Made by a program: the position numbers and the translations under genes
Part shown: positions 57,504-64,000 of the stretch, piece after piece
Numbering within the stretch: the stretch's first letter is position 1
How the letters are laid out: each line of letters begins with the position of its first letter
The notes under the pieces: model-generated
What the model was told of the DNA's origin: nothing
Seen by the model: the letters and a program-made list of their open reading frames with translations, nothing else
The model's database searches: none
Assembly (NCBI GenBank): GCA_023146255.1
Contig: JAGLCJ010000011.1
Span: 1-64,000, forward strand
Direction of reading: 5' to 3'
Length of the DNA: 64,000 bases
Source of the DNA: Alcanivoracaceae bacterium
GTDB taxonomy: Bacteria > Pseudomonadota > Gammaproteobacteria > Pseudomonadales > Alcanivoracaceae

Positions 57504-60500
57504 ATGGTGCTCTCCGATATTTCGATCAAGCGACCGGTTTTTGCCACGGTTATCTCGCTACTGATTGTGGTGTTCGGGTTGAGTGGCCTGCTGAAGTTAC
57601 CGGTGCGTGAATACCCGGACATTGATCCGCCGGAAGTGTCTGTTTCGGTGGAGTACCGTGGTGCTGCGCCGGAAGTCATCGACACCCAGATTATTCAGGT
57701 GATCGAGGGTGCCATCAGTGGCGTCGAAGGCGTCGAGCGTATTGAGTCCCGCAGTCGCATCGGTTCCGCGCGCACTTCGATTGAGTTCAGTCTCGACCGC
57801 GATGTCGATGCCGCCGCCAACGATGTTCGCGATGCGGTATCGCGGGTACTTGGCAGTCTGCCAGAAGATGCCGAGCCGCCAGTCATCGCCAAAACCGACG
57901 CCGATGCCCGGCCGATTATCTGGGTGACCCTGACCAGTTCGGCGCTGGCGCCAGAAGAACTTACCGATTTTGCCGAGCGAAATCTGGTGGATCGTTTCTC
58001 GGTACTGGATGGCGTCGCCGATGTTTTTATTGGCGGCGAGCGTCGTTACGCCATGCGTATCTGGCTGGATCGTCGGCGCATGGCGGCGCATCAAGTCACC
58101 GTTACCGATATTGAGCAGACCCTGCGGGCAAACAACGTTGAGCTACCGGCCGGCAAGGTGGAGTCCGCCAGCCGCGACTTCACCGTGCGCGCGGATAACC
58201 GGTTGTCTGATGTCGAACAGTTCCGGCAGTTGGTGATTCGCCGTGACGGCGAACACCTGATCCGACTGGGCGATCTGGCGGATGTCGAGCTCGGCGTCGA
58301 AAATCGCGACACCGTGTTGCGGGCCAACGGTGAGGTCGCCATCGGTCTTGGCATTATTCGTCAGTCCAAGGCCAACACCGTCAGCGTTTCCAATCTGGTT
58401 CAGGCCGAGATTGATGAGGTGCGGCAAACCCTGCCCTCGGACATTGCACTTGGCGTCAATTATGACGAATCGATTTTTATCCGGGCATCGATCAAGGAAG
58501 TGCTGATCACGCTGGCCATTGCGGTGGTGCTGGTGATTCTGGTGATCTGGGTGTTCCTCGGCAGCCTGCGTGCCACGCTGATCCCGGCGGTGACTATTCC
58601 GGTGTCAGTGATCGGCGCTTTTGCCGGCCTCGCCATGCTCGGGTTCTCCCTTAACGTGTTGACCCTGCTGGCGCTGATTCTGGCCATCGGTCTGGTGGTG
58701 GATGATGCCATCGTCATGCTGGAGAACGTCCAGCGGCGCATGGATGAAGGTGAGAAGCCTTTGGTGGCGGCATTTCTCGGCGCTCGTCAGGTGGCGTTCG
58801 CCATCGTCGCAACCACGCTGACGCTGGTGGCGGTATTTGTACCCATCTCGTTTATGGGTGGTGATGTTGGCCGATTGTTCAGTGAGTTTGGTTTTACTTT
58901 GGCGGCGGCAGTGGTGGTGTCCAGCGTGGTGGCGCTGTCGCTGGCCCCGATGCTGTGTTCGCGCTGGCTGAAACCACACACGAAAAACGCTGATGCCAAC
59001 TGGATAGACCGGCAACTGGCGGCAATGGCAAAGCATTATCACAGTGCACTGCAGTACACCCTGCAACATCCGGCGCCAGTGCTATCCATCGCCATTGCCG
59101 GCTGCTTGCTGGCGGCGTTTGCCTGGGGGCAAATTCCCAGAGAGCTGGCGCCGACCGAGGATCGTGGCGTGTTTATTGTTCCGGCCACCGCTCCGCAGGG
59201 CGCCACCGCCAACTACACCCAGCATCATGCTGGCAAAGTAGAACAAACCCTGTTGCCACTGATGGAAAGTGGTGAGGCGGAACGGATCCTGTCGATCGTT
59301 GGTTTTCGCGGCCAGGTGACCAATGCCTTTACCATCGTTCGCCTGAAAGACTGGGGTGAGCGTGATCGTCGTCAGCAGGATATTGTCAGCGAAGTTCAGC
59401 GCCAGTTGCCGCAGATTCCCGGTCTGCGCACGGTGGCAGTGAATCCGCCGGGGCTTGGTCAAAGCGCGTTCAATCAGGCTCTCGAAGTGGTTGTGTCTGG
59501 TCCTGACTACGCCTCGGCGGTGCTCTGGAGCGAAGCATTGCTGGCAGAGCTGGAAAAAAACCCGGGCATGTTCGGCGCCACCACCGATTATGATGAAACC
59601 CAGCCGCAACTGAATATTGAACTGTTGCGTGATCGCGCGGCGGATCTGGGCATTGATGCCGAGACCGTGGGCCAGGCCCTGCAGGCCATGCTGGCGTCAC
59701 TGGTGGCGACCACCTATGTCGATCGTGGCCGCGAGTACGATGTGATGCTCGAAGCCATGCCGGCAGACCGGGCGACACCACAGGACCTCAACAATATTTA
59801 CCTGCGTGCCGGCAGTGGTGATCTGGTCGCGCTGTCCAGTGTGGTGAATCTGCAGGAGCAGGGTGCGTCACCGGAGTTGCGCCGGGTCGGCCGACTGCCG
59901 TCCGTGACCCTGTCGGCGTCGCTGGCAGAAGGTTATGACCTTGGCTCGGCAATCCGCTTTGTCGAAAATGCAGCTCGCGATACGCTGCCGGCGGAGGCGC
60001 GGATCGGTTACAAGGGGCTGGCCGAGGAGTTTCAGTCTGCTTCGGCGGCGATCTACATTACCTTTGTATTGGCGATCGTCATTGTCTTTCTGGTATTGGC
60101 CGCCCAGTTTGAAAGCTGGATTCATCCGTTGATCATTATGCTGACGGTGCCGCTGGCGATTGCCGGTGCGGTGATTGCCATCCGCCTGAGTGGTACCTCC
60201 ATGAACGTCTACAGCCAGATCGGCATGATCATGCTGGTCGGATTGATGGCCAAGAACGGTATTCTGATTGTCGAGTTTGCCAATCAGTTGCGTGATGAAG
60301 GCCGTAACGTTCGTGACGCGATTATCGAAGGCGCCACGGTGCGGTTCCGTCCGGTACTGATGACAGGTATCTCCACCATCTTTGGCGCCCTGCCGCTGGT
60401 GTTTGCCAGTGGCGCCGGTGCCGAAAGTCGTATTTCCATCGGCATGGTGATTATTGGCGGACTGCTGTTCGCCACCGTGCTGACCCTGTTTATCATTCCG

Positions 60501-60593
60501 CTGCTGTACAACTGGCTGGCCGGTTATGCATCATCAGCCAACGCCATTGCCCAGCGACTGGAACGGGAGCTGCCTCAGGGTGAAGCCCACTGA
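57504..60593 (+). CDS. RND multidrug efflux pump, inner-membrane subunit
   Basis: A 1029-residue proton-driven efflux pump of the AcrB/MexF superfamily with 12 TM helices and two large periplasmic loops. It starts SDISIKRPVFATVISLLIVV. The proton-relay acids are in GLVVDDAIVMLENVQRRMDE (TM4 Asp pair). FMGGDVGRLFSEFGFTLAAA and PVLMTGISTIFGALPLVFAS are diagnostic. No outer-membrane channel gene follows, so it must use a TolC encoded elsewhere. Substrates unknown. Confidence 0.95.
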   Translation: MVLSDISIKRPVFATVISLLIVVFGLSGLLKLPVREYPDIDPPEVSVSVEYRGAAPEVIDTQIIQVIEGAISGVEGVERIESRSRIGSARTSIEFSLDRDVDAAANDVRDAVSRVLGSLPEDAEPPVIAKTDADARPIIWVTLTSSALAPEELTDFAERNLVDRFSVLDGVADVFIGGERRYAMRIWLDRRRMAAHQVTVTDIEQTLRANNVELPAGKVESASRDFTVRADNRLSDVEQFRQLVIRRDGEHLIRLGDLADVELGVENRDTVLRANGEVAIGLGIIRQSKANTVSVSNLVQAEIDEVRQTLPSDIALGVNYDESIFIRASIKEVLITLAIAVVLVILVIWVFLGSLRATLIPAVTIPVSVIGAFAGLAMLGFSLNVLTLLALILAIGLVVDDAIVMLENVQRRMDEGEKPLVAAFLGARQVAFAIVATTLTLVAVFVPISFMGGDVGRLFSEFGFTLAAAVVVSSVVALSLAPMLCSRWLKPHTKNADANWIDRQLAAMAKHYHSALQYTLQHPAPVLSIAIAGCLLAAFAWGQIPRELAPTEDRGVFIVPATAPQGATANYTQHHAGKVEQTLLPLMESGEAERILSIVGFRGQVTNAFTIVRLKDWGERDRRQQDIVSEVQRQLPQIPGLRTVAVNPPGLGQSAFNQALEVVVSGPDYASAVLWSEALLAELEKNPGMFGATTDYDETQPQLNIELLRDRAADLGIDAETVGQALQAMLASLVATTYVDRGREYDVMLEAMPADRATPQDLNNIYLRAGSGDLVALSSVVNLQEQGASPELRRVGRLPSVTLSASLAEGYDLGSAIRFVENAARDTLPAEARIGYKGLAEEFQSASAAIYITFVLAIVIVFLVLAAQFESWIHPLIIMLTVPLAIAGAVIAIRLSGTSMNVYSQIGMIMLVGLMAKNGILIVEFANQLRDEGRNVRDAIIEGATVRFRPVLMTGISTIFGALPLVFASGAGAESRISIGMVIIGGLLFATVLTLFIIPLLYNWLAGYASSANAIAQRLERELPQGEAH

Positions 60594-61260
60594 TTACACC
60601 ATTATCCGCAGCCGGCGCCGCTCCCTTGAGCTGCGCCTGTATCCGGACCGTCGCATCGAAGTACGGGTGCCAATGCGCACCAGCGAGCACGATATCAGCA
60701 GTTTCATTGCCAGCAAGTCCGGGTGGCTGCAAAGGCGATTATCGGCATTGCCGGAATCGGCAGAAAAGCCGGCGCTGAAATTCTGTCACGGTGAAGGACA
60801 CCTGTTTCTTGGTGAGCGTTATCCGTTATCCCTGAATATCGCTCGGCGTAGTATGACGGTGCTGAGCGATGGCTGTATCGAGATGTTGTTACCGGTACCG
60901 GACGATGAACAACGGGTCGCGCTGCAACTGTCACGCTGGTACCGCGCTCAGGCCGAGACCCTCTATAACCGGATCATAGATCAGCACTTCGGGTTTTTTG
61001 CTGAACGCGGTCACACCCGCCCGTCGCTGCGTATTCGCAGCATGAAAAGCCGCTGGGGCAGTCTGTCCAGTCGCGGCTATATCAACCTCAATGCCGAGCT
61101 GATCAAGACGCCGCTACGCAGTATCGAGTACGTGGTGATTCACGAGCTTTGCCATCTTGAGCACATGAACCACGGCCCGGGCTTCCGCCGGCTGCTGTCA
61201 CAACGCCTTCCGGACTGGGAGCAGCGCAAGCACGAACTGAATCTGTCACCGCTAATCTGA
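60580..61260 (+). CDS. YgjP-type metalloprotease (DUF45)
   Basis: A 226-residue zinc metallopeptidase-like protein. The key motif VVIHELCHLEHMNHGPGFR carries HExxH and the downstream H of the YgjP/M48-like group. MKSRWGSLSSRGYINLNAEL precedes it, as in the family. The GTG at 60580 overlaps the RND pump's stop, which couples it to the efflux operon. Function unknown. Confidence 0.85.
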   Translation: MKPTDYTIIRSRRRSLELRLYPDRRIEVRVPMRTSEHDISSFIASKSGWLQRRLSALPESAEKPALKFCHGEGHLFLGERYPLSLNIARRSMTVLSDGCIEMLLPVPDDEQRVALQLSRWYRAQAETLYNRIIDQHFGFFAERGHTRPSLRIRSMKSRWGSLSSRGYINLNAELIKTPLRSIEYVVIHELCHLEHMNHGPGFRRLLSQRLPDWEQRKHELNLSPLI

Positions 61261-61293
61261 TAGGCTGGTATCAGTCTGTACAGGGGATGTGCG

Positions 61294-62673
61294 ATGAACA
61301 GAATGATCTGGCGCAGGCTGTGCCTGACCATATGGCTGTTGGCGATGTCGTTGCTGGCGCTGGCGGCAACTCAGGAAAGCCTGACCGGCAAGGCGGTGGT
61401 GGTTGATCTTGATGGCGTTGTTGGTCCGGCCACAGTGGACCACGTTCGCCGCACCATTGCCGATGCCGGGAATGATGGCGCGGCGCTGGTGATCCTGCGC
61501 ATGGACACGCCCGGTGGCCTCGATAGCAGCATGCGCGCGCTGGTAAAGGACATTCTCGCCGCGCCGGTGCCGGTGGTGACCTGGGTGGCGCCGGCCGGTT
61601 CACGGGCCGCCAGTGCCGGCACTTATATCCTGTTTGCCAGTCATGGCGCCGCCATGGCGTCATCCACCCATCTTGGCGCGGCCACCCCGGTAACCATGGG
61701 AGGCATGCCGGGCAGCACGGAGCCGGCGCAAAAACCCGAAGACGGCAAGCAGGATGAGGAAGGCAAGCGTCGCGGCGGCAGCGCCATGGAACGCAAGATG
61801 CTGGAGGATGCCGTCTCCTACATTCGCAACCTCGCCGAGCACCATGGCCGTAATCCGGACTGGGCAGAGCAGGCGGTACGCGAAGGTCGCACCCTGACGG
61901 CTGACGAAGCACTGGAGCGCGGCGTAATAGACATCATGGCCGATGATATTCCGACTTTGCTGGCCCGCTTGCATGGCCGTGAAGTGAGGATGGCTTCCGG
62001 AAAAATGGCCCTCGACACTACCGAGCTTGCGGTTGTCGAGCGCGCTGCAGATTGGCGCACCAAACTGCTCAGCACCATCACCAACCCCAATGTTGCCTAT
62101 TTTCTGATGCTGATCGGCTTTTACGGGCTGATCTTCGAGCTGTCCAACCCGGGGCAGATCTATCCAGGTGTCATCGGTGTCATCTGTCTGGTGTTGGCAC
62201 TTTACGCATTTCAGGTATTGCCGGTGAACTATGCCGGTCTTGCCCTGATTATTCTCGGCATGGCCTTCATGATCGCGGAGGCATTTGTTCCCAGTTTTGG
62301 TGTGCTCGGGCTTGGCGGGGTGGTGGCCTTTGTGGTCGGTTCTGTGATCCTGCTGGATGATGAGCATCTGGCCATATCATTACCGATGATTGCCAGTACC
62401 GCGCTGGTATCTCTGGGCTTCCTGGTCTGGGTACTGGGACGCTTGCTGCGTATTCGTAAACGGCCGGCGTTGGCGGGCATGGAAGAGTTGCTTGATATGG
62501 AAGCAATCGCCACGGAGCCTTTTGACAGCGAAGGCTGGGTTCGTGTCCACGGCGAAACCTGGCGGGCGCGAAGCCGTACCCCGGTGCAGGCCGGCGCCCA
62601 TCTCCAGGTTACTGCAGTTGACGGCCTCACACTTGAAGTGACGCCGAAACAATCACCACAACAGGGAGAATGA
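61294..62673 (+). CDS. NfeD family membrane serine protease
   Basis: A 459-residue protein. After a signal/anchor helix comes a ClpP-like serine-protease domain with VVVDLDGVVGPATVDHVRRT, ILRMDTPGGLDSSMR, and VAPAGSRAASAGTYILFASH (catalytic Ser in A-S-A-G). Then four or five TM helices and a C-terminal OB-fold (GWVRVHGETWRARSRTPVQA). NfeD proteases cleave slipin/stomatin partners. The slipin gene directly follows. Confidence 0.92.
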   Translation: MNRMIWRRLCLTIWLLAMSLLALAATQESLTGKAVVVDLDGVVGPATVDHVRRTIADAGNDGAALVILRMDTPGGLDSSMRALVKDILAAPVPVVTWVAPAGSRAASAGTYILFASHGAAMASSTHLGAATPVTMGGMPGSTEPAQKPEDGKQDEEGKRRGGSAMERKMLEDAVSYIRNLAEHHGRNPDWAEQAVREGRTLTADEALERGVIDIMADDIPTLLARLHGREVRMASGKMALDTTELAVVERAADWRTKLLSTITNPNVAYFLMLIGFYGLIFELSNPGQIYPGVIGVICLVLALYAFQVLPVNYAGLALIILGMAFMIAEAFVPSFGVLGLGGVVAFVVGSVILLDDEHLAISLPMIASTALVSLGFLVWVLGRLLRIRKRPALAGMEELLDMEAIATEPFDSEGWVRVHGETWRARSRTPVQAGAHLQVTAVDGLTLEVTPKQSPQQGE

Positions 62674-62675
62674 CG

Positions 62676-63413
62676 ATGACAGCATTACTGGCTCCACTGG
62701 TTTTTATTATTGTGTTGCTGGCGATGGCGATCCGGATTATTCCGGAGTACCAGCGCGGCGTGGTGTTTTTTCTTGGCCGCTTTCAGGGAGTAAAAGGGCC
62801 GGGCCTAGTGATCATCATCCCTGGCATTCAACAGATGACCCGGGTTGATCTGCGGGTGATCACTCTGGATGTACCAAGTCAGGATCTGATTTCCAAAGAT
62901 AACGTCACCGTCAAGGTCAATGCGGTGTTGTACTTCCGCGTGGTGGATCCGCAGAAAGCCATCATTCAGGTGGAGGATTACTACAACGCCACCAGCCAGA
63001 TCTCCCAGACCACGCTGAGATCCGTACTGGGCAAGCATGACCTCGATGAAATGCTGTCGGAGCGCGACAAACTCAATGTCGATATCCAGAGCATTATCGA
63101 TACCCAGACCGATGCCTGGGGGATCAAGGTAACTAACGTCGAGATCAAACACATAGATCTGAATGAAAACATGATTCGCGCCATTGCCCGTCAGGCGGAA
63201 GCGGAGCGGGAACGTCGCGCCAAAATCATTAACGCCGAAGGTGAGCTGCAAGCGGCGCAGAAGCTGGTGGAGGCCGCCGATATCATCAACACCAATCCGG
63301 CTGCCTTGCAGTTGCGTTACCTGCAGACCATGAATGACATGGCCGGCAAGAACACCTCGACATTGATCTTCCCGTTACCGATTGATTTGCTCAAGCAGTT
63401 CGCTGGGAAGTAG
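62676..63413 (+). CDS. Slipin (SPFH/stomatin-like protein)
   Basis: A 245-residue SPFH-domain protein with an N-terminal TM hairpin (LLAPLVFIIVLLAMAIRIIP). The SPFH core shows EYQRGVVFFLGRFQGVKGPG and VDLRVITLDVPSQDLISKDN, then VEIKHIDLNENMIRAIARQA and a coiled coil. Slipins form membrane scaffolds and are the partners of NfeD proteases. The ATG at 62676 is chosen for GGGAG spacing; it starts 2 bp after the NfeD stop. Confidence 0.93.
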   Translation: MTALLAPLVFIIVLLAMAIRIIPEYQRGVVFFLGRFQGVKGPGLVIIIPGIQQMTRVDLRVITLDVPSQDLISKDNVTVKVNAVLYFRVVDPQKAIIQVEDYYNATSQISQTTLRSVLGKHDLDEMLSERDKLNVDIQSIIDTQTDAWGIKVTNVEIKHIDLNENMIRAIARQAEAERERRAKIINAEGELQAAQKLVEAADIINTNPAALQLRYLQTMNDMAGKNTSTLIFPLPIDLLKQFAGK

Positions 63414-63420
63414 TGATCCT

Positions 63421-63479
63421 TGCAGGAGCGATCGACCGATCGCGAAGCCCCTTTTCGCGGCCGATCGGCCGCTCCTGCA
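63421..63479. repeat. REP-like palindromic element, copy 3
   Basis: TGCAGGAGCGATCGACCGAT... paired with ...CGGCCGCTCCTGCA, 59 bp, 7 bp after the slipin stop and between convergent genes. Compared with the other copies both ends read TGCAGGAGC instead of TGTAGGAGC, a compensated change that keeps the stem. Confidence 0.8.
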
Positions 63480-63485
63480 GATGGT

Positions 63486-63845
63486 TCAGCGTTTGCTGAG
63501 GGGGTCGTTTTCGAACCGGATGCCGGCCCAGCCGTCGCGCATAAAGCGGCGGATATTGCCATGGTCGGTGGCGTCGGGAAATTTCAGCACATCATCACGG
63601 TAGAAGCTGCCGAAACAGGCCAGCGTGCTGTCCTCATCCAGCTGGTTCAGGCGAGCGAAGGCAAAGATCCGGCAGGAGCCGGCGTTGGTGCCGGCGGCAT
63701 TCCACAGGGCGTCATCGCCAATGCCGTTATGAAAGCCGCTGGGGGTGTAATCATAGTGCTCGCCAATTACCGTCATCACCTCGTCAAACGCGATGCTCTC
63801 CGGTGATTGATGAATGCGCTGCAGCAGGGCGTCCAGTGAGTTCAT
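63486..63845 (-). CDS. HopJ family protein
   Basis: A 119-residue soluble protein matching HopJ: FDEVMTVIGEHYDYTPSGFH, GTNAGSCRIFAFARLNQLDE, and YRDDVLKFPDATDHGNIRRF. Despite the 'type III effector' name, the family is widespread in free-living gammaproteobacteria and there is no secretion system here. Its role is unknown. Confidence 0.88.
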   Translation of the reverse strand: MNSLDALLQRIHQSPESIAFDEVMTVIGEHYDYTPSGFHNGIGDDALWNAAGTNAGSCRIFAFARLNQLDEDSTLACFGSFYRDDVLKFPDATDHGNIRRFMRDGWAGIRFENDPLSKR

Positions 63846-63846
63846 G

Positions 63847-64000
63847 TCAGTTCCAGAGGTAGCTGGTTCGGCCGGCAGTAGAGGCGATCAAGCCGGTGGC
63901 GTCAACCGCCATATCGGCATTGACCAGCAGCGGTGTGCTGGTAACACTGCATCGGGAAACTGCCAGAGGAAAAGCGCATGTCGAGCCTGTCTGATCCACG
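63847..64000 (-). CDS. Partial unidentified gene at window edge
   Basis: A minus-strand frame open across the edge ends at TGA 63847-63849, one base before the HopJ ATG. The visible 50 residues (ending TSYLWN, with TPLLVNADMAVDATGLIAST) look protein-like. A second frame reads through to a TGA overlapping the HopJ ATG but has an internal stop. I do not recognise a family from this fragment. Confidence 0.4.
   Translation of the reverse strand, partial: VDQTGSTCAFPLAVSRCSVTSTPLLVNADMAVDATGLIASTAGRTSYLWN

Noticed and set aside
24724..63479. A CRISPR array from the repeated GTAGGAGC motifs
   Set aside because: The copies are far apart, palindromic and intergenic, with no spacer array or cas genes; they fit REP elements.
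63486..63845. HopJ as evidence of type III secretion or virulence
   Set aside because: The name is historical; no secretion apparatus or pathogenicity genes are present.

Overview
The window is a contiguous, gene-dense, GC-rich stretch of bacterial chromosome that contains the replication origin. The order gyrB-recF-dnaN-dnaA / oriC / rpmH-rnpA-yidC-mnmE, the alpha/beta glycyl-tRNA synthetase and the two 16-bp parS palindromes point to a gammaproteobacterium. A wax ester synthase/DGAT, a medium-chain acyl-CoA ligase, two tandem acyl-CoA dehydrogenases, a FadL-type porin with DUF5666/DUF6502 companions and several esterases suggest a lipid- or hydrocarbon-using marine type such as the Alcanivorax/Pseudomonadales group. 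That placement is inferred from gene content, not from a phylogeny. I saw no rRNA, tRNA, CRISPR array, insertion sequence or prophage.

Layout. 1-3.1 kb: an accessory edge, with a degraded stretch, an AT-rich gene for a membrane-anchored coiled-coil protein, an orphan XRE/HigA-like regulator with its own operator-promoter, and a lipoprotein gene broken by a frameshift. 3.1-14.3 kb: mostly minus-strand catabolic genes (DUF4336, thioredoxin-fold isomerase, chromate transporter, GntR regulator, two acyl-CoA dehydrogenases, OsmC, two alpha/beta hydrolases, VOC protein), plus HMG-CoA lyase on the plus strand and an LpxO-like hydroxylase. 14.4-18.9 kb: DUF4124, then a five-gene envelope operon (YiaA-like, PspA-like, TetR, MFS-acyltransferase fusion, VanZ) behind two TetR-type operators. 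19-29.4 kb: acetyltransferase, DUF4197, tag, glyQS, plsC-like, then an M48 protease followed by three AIM24/TIGR00266 paralogues.

29.4-39.8 kb is the origin region: gyrB, recF (with two parS sites inside its coding sequence), dnaN and dnaA on the minus strand; oriC with DnaA boxes and an AT-rich zone; then rpmH, rnpA, yidC and mnmE on the plus strand. The yidD gene usually found between rnpA and yidC is missing. 39.8-49.1 kb holds two minus-strand envelope transcription units: FadL-like porin, 1027-residue Ig-like lipoprotein, second lipoprotein and AdeT-like solute-binding protein; and DUF6502 with a DUF5666 lipoprotein. This is the least understood part of the window and the best candidate for an undescribed envelope or transport system.

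49.2-64 kb: wax ester synthase; a pyk-DUF2750-small Cys protein-YkgJ-like chain with overlapping starts; fumC; acyl-CoA ligase; an RND efflux adaptor and pump followed by a YgjP-like protease, NfeD and slipin; a HopJ-family protein; and a partial gene at the edge. A REP-like palindrome family (core GTAGGAGC...GCTCCTAC) recurs three times in full and once as a half-copy.
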